Shown: positions 26,001-38,724, numbered from the stretch's first letter. The stretch: 64,000 nt of DNA from Phoenix dactylifera (GCF_009389715.1 NW_024068240.1:62001-126000); one strand, 5' to 3'. The notes: generated by a model not told the origin, from the sequence alone. Translations and numbers: made by a program.

Positions 26001-27735
26001 TTCAGCAAAGTATCGCCACCCAATATAAGAAACGAGCAGGAGGAAAAGCACCCAAAGCACCTAAAAGAGGACAACATCCAACATCTAGTTCAAGGAAGTA
26101 AAAGAGCGCAGATACCCATCCCCACAGGTAGCCATTGCACAAGTTTTATATGCAAGGAAATAACACACCAAACCTTCTTGCGAAACTCGGTAGAACAGTA
26201 TCTTCATCAGAGATTAGGCCTTGTCCAGAACCTATCATAGAAAATTAGCTTGCACCTTCGGCATCTTTATAGCAACATGCCCTAAGTCCATCAAATACAT
26301 AATAGAGAAATTCATCAACTCAACGTCAACAAAATAGCTCCTTCTTAACACCATCTACCTAACAATATCAGTTCATCAACTAGCTTCAAGGCAACAAACA
26401 ACAAATTAGGACAGTAGACAAACAATTCTCAGCCTTTGATCCCGACACTCTGCATTAGATCCTATTACACTAAAAATAGCTCATAAACCTATTCACAGTA
26501 GGCTTGTTCATTCAGCTACAAACATAATAAACTATGAAAAAGGTTTGAATTATGTTACTTACTATGCAAAGTAACACGAGGAACAGGAACAAGGGTAAAT
26601 GTTCAGAAACTTAATCATAGTCAGTCGAGCCAAATTGCATTCAGTTTCAGCAATTCAAAATGGTTTCAACTCCAACTGAACCAGATTTGGTAAAACATTG
26701 TTCAACAAATTTAAAAAAAATAGGGGGAATTTAAAAAAAAATTACAACATATTAGATTACATGATACTGTCTGAATTTTTGCATATGTTTTGTCTATTGG
26801 GCTGTCTGAAACCTACTGAAAACTCTCAAATAACAAATAACAACCACCGCCACCAAAAACTTGCAAAATTCAAATAAAATTCTACGAACAAATTTAGCTT
26901 AAATGTATGGATAATGATCGTATATATATGCATGTATGTATGACAAAATTCAACAAAACACATCAGTTTCAGCTGAGAGGAAGCAAAATTGGCCGAAGTC
27001 TACCATAATTCTGAAGCTCTGGTCAACTTCAAACAATTGTTTTCATTTCAGCCAAGACATATTGTACTGATCTAGCTACATATGTGGACTGATGTCACTA
27101 GGATCTTATAAAATATGGTACTAATACATCGAGCAAGATTTCTTAATCTCATTTTACTATGTTATCATTGCTTCTTCCAAATACCATAATTGATTTGAAT
27201 ACGCAAAGATCTTCTTCCCAGCACTACAAGTGTCAATCCCGAACTTACCTGTTACTCCATCCCCACCCCATATTTGAGTGACAGGAGTGTTCAAGTTTTC
27301 AAGCTACGGCATCCCATGCTATCTTCAAAAATCCTTACGCAATCGATTGAATCATCATTAAAAAGTTAAAAGGAAAAACTAAATATAACAGCTCTAGCTC
27401 AGAAAGGAATTACCTTCGGGATCTAGGGTTTGGAGGAAGGGATCGAGATCCCTGGGCAGCGACGTGAAGGCGGACGAGATCCGAGATCTGATCGAGCTCA
27501 GCCGCTTCCTCCAATCCTGCGGTATCTTCTTCCGATCCACCAGCCATTCTTCCCCCCACCCAAAAGAAACACACTAAGGAATCAATCACTACTCCAAGGA
27601 AAAATCGACAGAAAAGCGTTCAAGATTTCTATTAAAAAAATTATAAAAAGGGGAAATAGAGATGCAGTCGAAACCTCCGAGACGAGCGAAGGCGATGTCG
27701 ATGGGGAGGTTTCGAATATCCGCAGGGTCATGCAT
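20035..27735 (-). CDS. CDK5RAP3: CDK5RAP3/C53 homologue, UFMylation and ER-phagy factor
   Basis: C53 works at the ER with UFL1 and DDRGK1 in UFM1 conjugation to stalled ribosomes and acts as an ER-phagy receptor. Ten exons, in transcript order: 27735-27675, 27548-27414, 25354-25260, 25171-25077, 24986-24851, 24713-24564, 24400-23831, 21564-21356, 21122-20990 and 20166-20035. They total 1716 nt (571 aa), all GT-AG, with phases that close exactly. The start [19 protein letters not shown] runs into [16 protein letters not shown]. Family blocks are [26 protein letters not shown] and the C-terminal [16 protein letters not shown]. The disordered middle (about 270-370) has IDWN (283-286), IDWD (294-297) and ICWD (354-357), the shuffled ATG8/UFM1-interacting motif type of C53. 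The exon encoding [14 protein letters not shown]... is complete. Intron 7 carries a Pack-MULE-like insertion. Confidence 0.94.
22086..22831. mobile_element. Pack-MULE-like element in CDK5RAP3 intron 7
   Basis: A 746-bp segment is flanked by perfect 10-bp direct repeats TGGATTTTGG (22076-22085 and 22832-22841), the size made by Mutator-like transposases. Its ends are imperfect terminal inverted repeats of about 75 bp. Each has a TTTTAAAA(A)C start, and the inner edge is TCTG(G/A)-CTGGTCCA-like in both. The middle (about 22190-22770) is strikingly GC-rich compared with the intron and looks coding in patches on the plus strand (for example [21 protein letters not shown]), but is broken by stops and frame changes. 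I could not name the source gene. There is no transposase, so it is non-autonomous. Confidence 0.72.
23575..23815. repeat. Alternating purine-pyrimidine (ATGC-type) low-complexity repeat
   Basis: Runs of GCATGGATGTGTATGCATG and close variants recur about every 30-45 bp next to the exon-7 donor of the CDK5RAP3 homologue. The minus-strand open frame of exon 7 runs on through this repeat as a His/Met/Ala-rich stretch. That extension is intronic: the donor GTATTT at 23825-23830 precedes it. Confidence 0.7.
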
Positions 27736-30700
27736 GCCTTCTTCGATAACAAGCGATGGGCAAACAGAGCTCCACTCTCTTCTCACGGCGCACAACATAT
27801 TATAAACAAATACAAAAAAGAAAAGAAAAAGGAAAGACCCTCTCAAGTGCCGATACCGCAAGCCGAACCGAGGCCCAATTCCGACCGGTCGGAAGGCCGA
27901 AATTGGACCTGACCGCCCGGATCTCAGCACACGGTTGCTCGTCTGGTCCCAAGATTCTAGTTCGTCACAATCCGGTCCAAGCATCATTTTTGAAGTTCAA
28001 ATAATTTCAGGCTGGGTCAGCCCAACAGGCTATCACAAATGTCGACCTAGAGCCCAGTCAGAGCAATAGAGAGAGAGAGAACAAGAGAGGAGTGGAAGGG
28101 GAAACATTAAGTGGGTCTTTGAAACCGGTTCAGGTTGTATGTTTTACAGCAATGAATGATTAATCTTTTTTTTTTTGAAACATCAACCGTTGGATTGCAC
28201 CTTACACAGATTTTAAAGCCCTCCAATCTTTTCTTCCATCCATCTGCATGGTTCTTGAAATAGATGTTGCACAATCTAACAGTTGATGTCGCAAAAGAAG
28301 ATGAATCATTCTTTCGCACAAAAGATACAATCCGAGCAGGCAGAAATCCTTGCTGCCTTCACCAAGTACTGTGTTACATCCGCAGAAGGCTACCGCCCGC
28401 TGTGTAGTTCATTGCTATGACACTCTTTGAACCATTTCAAAAGAAAAAATAAAATGCCAAGAGCTCCATTCTTTTGTTGTTACCATTCCATTAATACATT
28501 CTCATTAGGATCATCATTGAATTTCTCCAAACAAACCACTAAATCTAAAACTCTTTTGCTTGAAAGCAAACATTATAGCCGTGGGATCTGACTCCTTGAG
28601 CTTGATTATATGATCACTTGAATTGTGATTAGTTTTATATCTGTATATAGGAATTAAACAATGGATTGCAGCATGCTGTTGCCAAGAGAAATGAAACAGG
28701 CCGTTATCTAGTTAGCAAATATTGACTTGCAGAAAATTGACTTACCCACATGGAATCTACATATAGAGCTTCAGTCCACCCTATTGGTTGATTGTTGGGT
28801 GTAGCTTTAAATTTGATAGTGATATAATGCATTTGTGCAATTTAACCAAATGCCCATACCTTGTGGGCCTTTGTCTACGTAAATTCATAGAGAGTACTCT
28901 TTGGGAAAATTTGGGCTCACTAGAACAGCTCATGATAGGGGCTTTGAATGGGCTGCCCAGTACTGTTGCTAGAACTGTTATAGTAATTGGCCCAAGATTT
29001 GGTATTTTAACGAAGTGGAACGGGTTCCAGTGGCTGTTGTACCATAATTCATAAGTCCTCGGCAAGACCAGCCGTCGCAGAAGTTTCCAGACTCCCAGGC
29101 TCCTTTTATTTTCTTTTTTTTCCCTTTCTAATAAGTATTAAAATATGGGCAAAGCTCATCTACAAGGTTTTAAATCTCGATTTAGGTAAACACCTTAGGT
29201 TGGACAGTTCGATCAATAAAAACTTCATTTTCTTGCTCAATAAATACGTGAGACTTCTTCATAGCTTCACCCAAATTAATTGGCAAGATGATTTATTATC
29301 TACTTTTAAAATCGAAGAATCAAATATAATCCTGAAAGAATTTTGAAATGGTAGCCTGTTCCGAGGAGTTTAAACCTGTGCCTGACCCTTGTGGAAAAAG
29401 AAATAAGACGCTCTCCTGATCTAAAAGAGTATCACTTTCCTCTAGCTGTTGATGCCAATAAGCTTATCCAGAGATATGCAAACACAGATTACACACGCAA
29501 CCTCAAGCAAGTTGGGGGTTTATCTTTCAGTGCAAAAGAATGGTTCATCTTCCTTCGCTCGAATCCACCATTGGATCATCTATTTGTCACTTTGAGATCT
29601 GTGCAAGTGGAGAATGACATGGATCGGAGTGCTTTGAGATTTTGTAGGATGAGTGATCCAATAGCGAGTTCGCATGAAGGAAAGTGTATCCTTCTTTGAG
29701 GGAAAAATATAACCCTCATTCATCATAAATGGCAGCCAGTATGCATCTTGAGCTAGGTTGGATAGCGCAACCAAATAAAAAATATATATATTTTTGTAGT
29801 ACAGCAATACTCACCTATATCCTTGTAGACAGCTTTGATCAGCTTAATCTTTATGGCTGACTCTGAATGAATAGTTTTCTAATACCCATTTTGGCGGCCT
29901 TTTATATCCTATACTACGTGCACGATATGACGACGCACCAAGCTAATCATCTCATCTCATTCCTATGGGCCTTATTTATCATGCGCTCATTTTGGATTGC
30001 CGCAATCTCGGATTGTTCTTACAATGCACCACATCAATGGTGCAAGTGGTGTAGGATATAATTTCTCCATCTTGGCAGGTGAACACCCATTTTAACCTAG
30101 CCCATTCCAAGCCAAGGACCATAAAATGTCAATGTATAGCAGATCCAATCATATGGCTTTTACGCCAGATGACCGGAAGATGAAATCTTAGGCAAAAGCA
30201 TGTGGGCGTAAAGAAGCCCTACGCGACAATCCCATGCGTCAAAGGTAGGGGGGGCCCCAAAAGAACCCAGGGGGGCAACCCCTGACGGCTTGCATGTGGT
30301 CAAAGGAACTGGGCACATGGGGGGATGCTAATGAACGGAGAACTACCGCATGTTCCATGTTCACTCATCCTAATGTGCCTCCAAGCACTAGAATCTTACC
30401 TCATGTCTCCTTTCCCTTCCCAAAATGACAACAAATGTTTTTTTTTGTTTGGATGGAAATGGAAGGAGGGAGTTACCTCCCTCTCCCCCCAAGACTTCAT
30501 TAAAAGAGAATGTAAAATTAAGGGACAGTTACATTGGAGTTACAGGGCATTCCGAGTTAGGACTGAAACAGCATAAGATAGACTTCTTCTTGGTATGGAG
30601 CACCCAATAATTGAACACCATTATAGGTGCATTTAACATGCATTTCTCTATTTCATTCCATCAAATTCTCATACCACTCGGGGAATTAGAATAATAACAT

Positions 30701-31700
30701 ACGGCCAATTATTTTAGCTATTACATGGTTAGTAAACAAAAGATAGAGGAATTGGAAGAAAAAGCTAAAGTTGGGAGTCTCTCTTTGGCACAAGAATCTA
30801 CGATTTAGGGAGAGATTTGGTGGTCTCTTTTCGTTATAAAAAATCAAAAAAAAATTGACTTTCTCTATGATAGACACTCAATTGAGTATCACAAGGTCCC
30901 AGGTCCACCATACAGTTCCACTCCTAAATTTTCCAACAAAAAGCTAGCACAAGTTAATTCCATGCTTCTCTATTTTTTTTTCTGTTAGGACAGGCGATTC
31001 ACGCTATTCTATCACGAATACATTCCAAAAAAAATCGAAAAGTAAAATATTCTAGAGTGCCCCGAGTATTAGTGCCAAGTTGGTCCGCGGCACATCGTCA
31101 ACATGCTCTGCTACATAGAAGGTCACCCAATCACGCTCTTTTCGTTCTCCTCTTCCTCCGTACGGTCCATAGACACGGTAATGTTGCGGACGCCTGCCTT
31201 CAGGGTTTGAACAGGTTTTGATCTCTAGGAAACGAGTGGTGCTTTACAAGTTTTTCGCATAGGGTCGTTAATAGGCTTGACGTTGGAAGGGTCACAAGAG
31301 AAAGGAAAGGGGGGGCTTTCCTTATATTTGGCAGGAAAGTTCGTACTTCGTACATATCTGAGGGCTTTTTGAATTCCGACTAACAAAACTTTATACGCTT
31401 TGGATATCGGAGTCTTCATGCCTTTTTTTTGTTCCATTGTTGCATGACGCAGGTGGGCACAATCCGTGCCGACTTCTCTTGCCTTCAGTTTTGGTTTGGG
31501 CAGCACTTTGGTTGATACGCATATATTGCAAGCCAATCAGTTGCAGTCTTGTTCTATCTCTTCAAATTTCACTGAGGACCCGACCCAGGTTATGGTTTGG
31601 GTTTAGCCTAATTTGATCGGTTGGTTCGATCCAATGTTACTCGAACACCTGGTGCGGGTGTTATATGTCAAAGTGTCGAGAACTACTTGACACGAGAACC
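27736..31700. other. Upstream region of the CDK5RAP3 homologue; no gene recognised
   Basis: The proximal part is the likely 5' UTR and promoter of the minus-strand gene. A (GA)n run lies at 28068-28081. Inverted G/C runs near 30460-30492 (GGAGGGAG...CTCCCTCTCC) resemble the hairpins of plant MITE or SINE remnants. Block 31013-31560 has a more balanced base composition and long open frames on the minus strand, but I cannot identify it. The other open frames here show no domain. Confidence 0.4.
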
Positions 31701-31721
31701 TTTTAAAAACCAGAATTAGAA

Positions 31722-32190
31722 AGACGTGTCCTAAGATCAATTTTGATGGATCGGTGCTGAATGGAGGCACTAAGGGTGGAGCGGATTTCGTTATTAGGAG
31801 CCCAAACTTCATATTCGTGGCAGCGGAAGGCTGTCAATTATTTGACTGTACGGTTCCTGGTGTGGAGCTGAGGGCTGCCTGGGTGGATCTTCGATATGCT
31901 CAGCGTGTGCTCTCAGCTGGTTCAGTCATCTTGGAGGGTGACTCGGCTACGGTCATCAGCTGGATCCAGGGAGGCCGAGGGTCACTGCTAGTGACCATCC
32001 TTTGCTTCGCAATATCTGGACGATGATCAGGGACGAAGGGATTGTCCAAACGAAGCATGTGTTTAGAGAAGCTAATGGGGCTGCAGATTAGGTGGCCACC
32101 TACGTGACTAACCATTCCGATAGCACCTTGTGGATGAGGGTTAAATCAGTTATTTCATCTTATTCAGTCAATTGGTCGCTTCAGTATATA
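31722..32190 (+). pseudogene. LINE-derived RNase H domain fragment, broken
   Basis: Translation gives KINFDGSV...GGADFVIRSP...GVELRAAWVDLRYAQ...LEGDSATVISWIQGG, the RNase H-like (RVT_3) domain found at the 3' end of plant L1-type elements. After RGSLL the reading frame shifts; the next frame continues SDHPLLRNIWTMIRDEG...TKHVFREANGAAD. A TAG (32090-32092) then replaces the usual Trp before VATYV. An A-rich stretch near 32229-32240 may be the old poly(A) tail. It is 5'-truncated and non-functional. Confidence 0.75.
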
Positions 32191-32427
32191 TGTTAAATCA
32201 GTTTTCCTTAAGCATAATATAGATAATTCCGAAAAAAAATGTAGTTAACAAATAATTCACATTTTCTTCTCCAACCCCTTTAACCCACTAATAATAATTC
32301 AATCTATTTGTAAGGTGAGTGGTTGAAAAAAGGAAAAAGATTGACCGACATACACTAGATAAACCATTCGATGCAGAAACCTCGAGAAGACCAAAATCCA
32401 AAACTCGCTGCAAAGAAAAGAAAGATT

Positions 32428-32857
32428 TATGAGAATTTATATGAGTGTGTGTTTAGTCCCATATCGGTTATGCATTGGATAGATCTTGGGTACTTAGAAT
32501 AGGACCAAAAAACCTAAATAACATCTTTCGGCTAATCTTTTTGGGTGAGATCATAGGTTATGACAAATGGTATAAGAGCGGATCCAGCTCATGGCCTATG
32601 TAGACTAGAGAACACTGCAGTACGAGTCCATTGGGGCTGACCACGAGCTAGTCATGGTGTTTGTAATTGATTTGAATGGATTTGAATCTTTAGTCTGGCG
32701 AGAACGCCAGGGCTACTAAGTGAAGATTCGTGCAGGTATGTGTTTAGTCCAACATCGATTATACACTAGGTAAATCTTGAATATTTATACAATACTAAAA
32801 AATTTAAATAACATTTTCTGGTCGGTCTTTTTTTATGAAGTCCTGGGTTGTAATATA
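32428..32857 (+). mobile_element. TRIM-type LTR element, copy 1, degenerate
   Basis: Two LTR-like segments (about 32428-32570 and 32720-32857) share TGTTTAGTCC(C/A)A...ATCG(G/A)TTAT and the 3' block GGTTGT. A decayed primer site ATGGTATAAGAGCGG lies just after the first LTR. The internal domain of about 150 bp has no coding capacity. It is homologous throughout to the better preserved copy at 33734-34171. No target duplication could be read. Confidence 0.7.
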
Positions 32858-33733
32858 ACCATGAAGAAATTGCCCACCGTCATCATCTTTGCATTATACA
32901 AATTCTCGTACAAGAAGATTATATCACAGGCCACATTGTCGAGAAAAAATGTTAAATAAAAAAAAGTGCTCAACTTTATAGATGAATCATCAAAAGCATT
33001 TACAACGGCATTCAATGATGAATGCAATTGCCGTGGTGCCTCAACAACTTGACACTCGTTTGCTCGTTGCTCGGACATCTAATATATAAACTTTCTTTTT
33101 GATGCTGTTACAATTTATATGCTAAGTTGTACTGGAAGTTTTATAAAGAAGCCCCCAGTATATACAACACATTGGCGATCAGGTTAACTTAGCCATGGAC
33201 ATGGGTCCGGCCTGGACCTCCTAGACCCCAAAATTTCAGTTTATTGGATTGCCTCGACAACAAAATCTAATATAAATGGGCATGCGCATCCCTAATTTCT
33301 GCAGATATTGGAGTATCCATTTGAAAAAACTTGCACTATTTTCTGTTTCTTCCAATTGTTCGCCACCTAGGAATGTTAAACAGGTGAAGTAAACATTGAG
33401 TGTATGTTTCCTCTCCATTATAGCCCAAATTATGTGGCTCCAATTATAGGCAATGCCAGTTTGTCCAACAGCCATCTACATCGGACAAGCTAAATTGAGT
33501 TAAGACCAGTTTTTTCAGTCATGTTATATACTTTCTCCCATATAACTACTAATTTATGGGTCCAGTTCTTGTATGATAATTCACTGATTGCTTGAATAAT
33601 GTTAGAATGTGAAAAAGAACAAAGCCGGAAGGCATGCCTCTCCTCCCATCTATTCCTCCCTCTCCTAGCTTGGAGGAACTCAAGCAAGAAGGAACAAATT
33701 TTGCATGGTTGAAAAAGTGGAGCAAGATGTTTC

Positions 33734-34171
33734 TATAAGGACCCGTGCAGACGTATGTTTAGTCTCACATCGGTTATCCGCTGGGTAGATCTTAGGTACT
33801 TATACAGGATCAAGGAATCCAAATAATACCTTCCGGCTAGCCATTTTGGGTGAGGTCCTGGGTTGTTTGAATGGTATCAGAGCGGACCTCACTCATAATC
33901 TATGTGGACTAGGGGATACTATAGCACGGATCTATTGGAGCTGACCACGGGCTGATCGTGGTATTTGTTATTAGATTCGAATGGATTTGAACCCTTAGTC
34001 TGACAAGGATGTCAGGACTTGAACGGGGGAAGTATGTGAGTACCCGTGCGGACGTGTGTTTAGTCCCACATCGGTTATTCGCTGGGTTGATCTTGGGTAC
34101 TTATATAAGATCAAGGAATCCAAATAATACCTTCCGGCTAGCCATTTTGGGTGAGGTCCTGGGTTGTTACA
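33734..34171 (+). mobile_element. TRIM element, copy 2, with intact LTRs and 5-bp target duplication
   Basis: The LTRs (33734-33871 and 34035-34171, about 138 bp) are nearly identical. The primer site TGGTATCAGAGCG follows the left LTR at 33872 and matches the 3' end of initiator tRNA-Met. A polypurine tract GAACGGGGGAAG precedes the right LTR. Perfect 5-bp duplications GTTTC flank it (33729-33733 and 34172-34176). The total of 438 bp with no open frame is diagnostic of terminal-repeat retrotransposons in miniature. The LTR contains GGGTGAGGTCCTGGG, which recalls the 3' part of 5S rRNA as in Cassandra TRIMs, but the match is short and unproven. Confidence 0.9.
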
Positions 34172-37100
34172 GTTTCAAAGTCAATTCGGTATCGCTTGCT
34201 GAACTTCATGCGGCTTGGAAAAGGAATATGTGCTGCCACCAGGGAATTGGGAAGCAAGAGTTTAATTTTGGAGGAGTCTTTCATGTAGTAACATGATGGA
34301 TTCAAAAGGTCTTGTTGGTAGTATCTTCGTCCTGTGCACGCCAAATATCTCGTGCATGTAGCAATTCGATAATATGAATCTTCATCGCATTGGATATGAG
34401 CGATTAAATCATGAAGAAGCCATGACTCATAGGCTATATTAGAGATTGGCTTCTTTATTCTTCCATTATTTGAAGTTGTAGCGATCATTGGAGGTGGAGG
34501 TAAGGTCATGTCATCTACAAAATCCTATAATCGGTTAGCTATTAAGAGAGATTGAATGTTGAATACATGCCTTGTAGCTAATAAAATTATCCTGAAGTTG
34601 AACAGCGGTCGAAGACAGAGTGGGGAGGATGCTTTGAAGATAGCTAAGGTTGAAGACTCCAATATCATGTGGGAAAAAAATTATTTTTATCTCAATTTTA
34701 TGAGGTGATAATAATGTATATTTATAGTTGAGTATATACAAAAAATTACGACTAAAATGATATAGAAAGAAATAACAAATGGATATATAAGATCAATTCT
34801 AAATTTATGCTATTCAAAATTTAAAATTCAAAATTTTTCAAATCATGGATTTTAATATATGGCTGAGATGAAAACACTACGTACCAACAGATCTCTACAA
34901 ATCGGAATCATAATCCCTTGCTGAACGACATTGCTCGGATTATCTCCATATGTGATTATTTTTCAGCACAATATGTGTCTCGAAAGGCAACCACGCAGCA
35001 CATCGATCGGCATCTATACATAGTCCTCTGAATTTTGGTGTCTTTGATGTCTAGCCCCCAGACTTGCAAATGGATGCAGCTGGTTTCATATATGTTCTGA
35101 GTTATTATGTATATCCATTCCTTTTTTTGTTTGTTCCTTCCACTTGAGTATGTTTTCGTTTGTATCCTAAGGAAAGAAAGAGAGAGGGGGAAGGACCACA
35201 ACTAGTTGACATAAGAAACAAGGAAGACAGTCAACTTCCAATTAATCATCACTTCGTGGCAGGTCATGGAATTGATCAGCGGGTTAAAGATCGAGGCAAA
35301 GTAGCATACGGCATGTGGCATGAACTCTTTTATCCGTGGAAGATTATGGAGCATCTCATGGTGGAATGAGCTCCATCATGTGCTTCTTCTCCATAATATA
35401 CATAGAAACAAACAAAAAGGAAAAGAAGAGCCTAACTACTCTTATTCTGGATGTCGACATGCTGTGCCGTGTACGTGGAGCTGGACCATCGCTTTAATGA
35501 GGAGACTCTTAAGTGTCCACTAACACCCCATCTTATTCCAGAATATAAATCAAATAAGAAAAAAGGGAGAAGGTGACTTGCTGGTGCACCAAACGCTATC
35601 TTTTTTCCTTTGCTTCCTCTCCAACGGAACCGAAATGAGAAAAAGGCCCCATGATGCTTACCTCTCACCAACTCGGGATAAGAGCTCCTGAACCACCCAT
35701 GCATTATCTATTCGCATGCATGCATGAAAAGAGAGTAGGTTCTCTTGCTAATCATCAGTTGAGAAATAACTATTTAATGTTTCTATGCTTTTGTATATAT
35801 GTGCATGTTAATTTTCGTTACTAGGGGTGTATATATATATGTGATAACATCTTCTAGGATGATTACTTGCACCTAAATATTTCTCATAAAATGACCATAG
35901 CTTCAATCTGCTTCCTGTTTATGACTTGTTCTATTCCAATTCCTGTGATAAAAAGTATGAGACAAATGAACCATATTTTCTGAAAATGAGAATAGTCCAA
36001 CAAAAACTAATCAAGTGCAAATGTAAGCAGGTCAGGTCATGGCAGCTTAAACTCTATGGGATCGTCTTAGGTCATTCTTTCGTGCCAACGAATATGGGTT
36101 TAATCTAGATGGCACCAACGTTAAAGCTAGTCAAGAATTCGCAACTAGCCTGGTCACATAATTTGAATTAGTCAAGAATTGACTAAGCCCGTCCACCTTG
36201 ATTATCCCCCACCTAGTCGTAAATTCAACTTGACTAACATGACTAACGTAAAACTAAGTCGAATTGCCTTAACCTCTAAGAAAAGTAACGACTTAGAATA
36301 AGTCTAGGTGACAACCTAAAATATGTTTGATGAAAAGCTAGGTCAAGAAGGTTGATTAAGACATGTAACTATGCAGATAAATTTTGATCCCTACGCTTAT
36401 ATATTCAAAGGCTCTAGTGAGAAGTGTATGGTCATAAATAAATCCAAATTTAAACTTAAACAATTGGAAAAAAAATTGCACCTAAGCTGAGTACTCTAGA
36501 TCTCAAACAGCACATCTCCACCCATGTTTCCTTCTTCAGACAGCCCATGAACATTTTATTTGAACAAAATAGAAAAGCTAATTGTTATGCAACCTGAATT
36601 CCACTTTTTTAAGGAGATCAGGAGGGGAAGACCCCCTCCTAGAATTTATTAAAGAAAAGGAAAAACAAAAAAATAAGTCCAGGAGACCACTGTCTACCCA
36701 ACCAAGGACCTAAATACCACATCTCAAGCGCTATCCAATCTTTTTTTTTTTTTTTTTTTTGAGGAAAAAGCCCAATCTAATCTCCATCTGAGTTTTCTTT
36801 TTAGATCGGCGAGTAATTAACCACAATCCTAAACAGCATAAAAAGCTTTCTTTGGGGCATCTGAATAGATCCTCACGTTGGGACTAAATATCACAAATCT
36901 GAGTCCCATGTACGAATCCGCAATCTAAACTAGATGCAGATCGATCAAATGCATGGTGGTCTAATAACCGAGCATGAAAATTTTCAACTGAAAAATTAGG
37001 TCCAATGTCATTTTCATTCTTAGCACTCTGACATCTAACTTGAGCTCATTCATATGCTGAATTCAGCACGCCATAATGGCAATCCAATCATGACAAATAG

Positions 37101-37210
37101 TTGGATTTGGTATTACAATCACCAAGGAATGCATCGAGCATCAGCCATCACGTGGTCCTGTCTAAATATTTGTCCATTTTGAGCATTTCATCACCGACAA
37201 ACTATTTATT
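34172..37210. other. Intergenic region with a possible RNase H relic
   Basis: Just right of the TRIM, 34172-34310 reads FKVNSVSLAELHAAWKR and, further on, VVT followed by a stop and WIQK. This recalls the plant LINE RNase H domain in badly decayed form (weak). Near 36611-36640 an inverted G/C run (AGGAGGGG...CCCCCTCCT) followed by an A-rich block and a long T run (36740-36760) resembles a SINE or LINE remnant. Otherwise I see nothing. Confidence 0.35.
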
Positions 37211-37214
37211 TTTA

Positions 37215-37400
37215 TATTTGACACTTCATGAGCGGAGCTGAGGGGCCCTCGGCCGGCTTTAGCTACGCTCGACACACTCCGAGAATTGGCGCCATCTTGG
37301 TTGGAAATGACTCTATTACGGCGATTGGCTAGATTCAAGGACAAGAAAGAGAGGTGTGCGCATATCTCCTGCCCCAAGACATAAAGTTTGGCGAGAGGAT
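37215..37400 (+). pseudogene. Short LINE RNase H fragment
   Basis: GELRG-type start, a frameshift, then GFSYARHTPRIGAILVGNDSITAIG, a stop codon where Trp is expected, and IQGQE. This parallels ELRAAWVDLRYAQ...LEGDSATVISWIQ in the fragment at 31722-32190. It is too short and broken to be functional. Confidence 0.6.
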
Positions 37401-37408
37401 GCATCTTC

Positions 37409-38724
37409 TATTAGTATAATTTTTGGGATCACGTAACAATCTTTATCGTACATAACAACTTGCATCAGTTAGTAATATTTTTTATTGTTAGTGTAATCAT
37501 ATATCGGCCTATATTATTTTCTTTGCATGGATTCTGTACACAGTATATATAATCCTTGAGATATACCGAATATGATGGAACAGAGAAATAAAATTATTTT
37601 TCTCTCTCTTTTTCTTTTGTTTTTTTTCTTTTTCTGCAAATATTTTAACATGGTATCGGAGCCACCAATCACGTAATCTGCTACCATCATTTCTTCCGTC
37701 TTTGTTATGGTTGTCGTTGCTATATCAAGAAGCTTTGAAGACCCTGATTGCCGATCTATCGATCTCTATTTCTGAGTAAATCAACATCCAAAAATCCTCT
37801 ATTTTTTAGTAGATCCGTATATTCTCTGTTTTTCCGCAGATCCTTTATTTTCTAATGAATCAATATTGATCTCATTAGTAGATCTACATATTCTCTATTT
37901 CTGGTAGATTACTATCCAAAGATTTTTTGTTTTCTATGGATTCACAGCTCCTCTCTACCGCTTTCCTCCTTGGCTTCAGATCTTAGGTTGTCTCTCCTCA
38001 CCGTCACCCAATCCCTTTATCTCCATCTCCGATATTATTTATTGCCTTCAGTTCCATTACCATCCAGTTCGAGGTCTCTTACTCCTTTTCCATGTTGTCT
38101 CTGCCTACGAGAATCATCGACCTTCGGTTGCCTTCTCTCCGAGCTTTGTTCTTACTGCAACTATTATCTTTTATGTTTTTTCTCGCTGCCACATCATCAA
38201 ACAAGTCAATCAGCCACATCGACAGACATGTCAGTTTGTCACGTCAGTTAGATACATCCGTTTGCTATATCGATTTTTGAGTTATTATATCAACTTTTAA
38301 TTTGCTACATTAGCTTTTGAGCTGCTATAATAGCTCGTGTACTGCCACATAAGGCCCTATGCTGCTACGCCAGCTTTTGATCTATATCAACTTTTAGTCT
38401 ATTACGTCAGCTTCTGAGCTACTAATCCAGTTCTTCATTTAGTACATTAGTTATTCGATACATTTGTGATGCAGTTTTCAAACTCAAGTTGACACCTATA
38501 GTAGCATTTTGAGTTTGAAGGAGATGTTAATATAATTTTAGGGATCACGTAATAACCTGCATCATGCATAATATTTTTTTTATTAGCGTGATTCTGTATC
38601 AATTTATATTATTTTCTTTGTATGGAGTCTGGACATAAGTATATATAACCCCTAAAATATACCGAATACGACGAAATAAAAAAAATAAAATTATTATTAT
38701 TATTATTTTACAAATATTTTAAAA
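37409..38724 (+). mobile_element. Short non-autonomous copia-like LTR element
   Basis: The left LTR is 37409-37650 and the right LTR about 38523-38724. They share TATAATTTT-GGGATCACGTAA, TTTCTTTG(C/T)ATGGA, a TATATAA run and GATATACCGAATA(T/C)GA. The left LTR is followed at once by TGGTATCGGAGCC, one base off the copia initiator tRNA-Met primer site. A purine tract GAAGGAGA precedes the right LTR. The ~870-bp interior has no gag or pol. No target duplication is evident, so the right boundary is approximate. Confidence 0.75.
38190..38480 (+). repeat. Degenerate ~20-25-bp repeats inside the copia-like element
   Basis: Variants of GCTACATCAGCTTTTGAG recur about a dozen times with changing spacing (GCTATATCGATTTTTGAG, GCTACATTAGCTTTTGAG, GCTACGCCAGCTTTTGA and others). 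This looks like an old expanded minisatellite in the interior of the element at 37409-38724. Confidence 0.6.

Noticed and set aside
29391..29699. 102-codon plus-strand frame
   Set aside because: No recognisable domain or flanking exon signals; kept as unassigned intergenic sequence.
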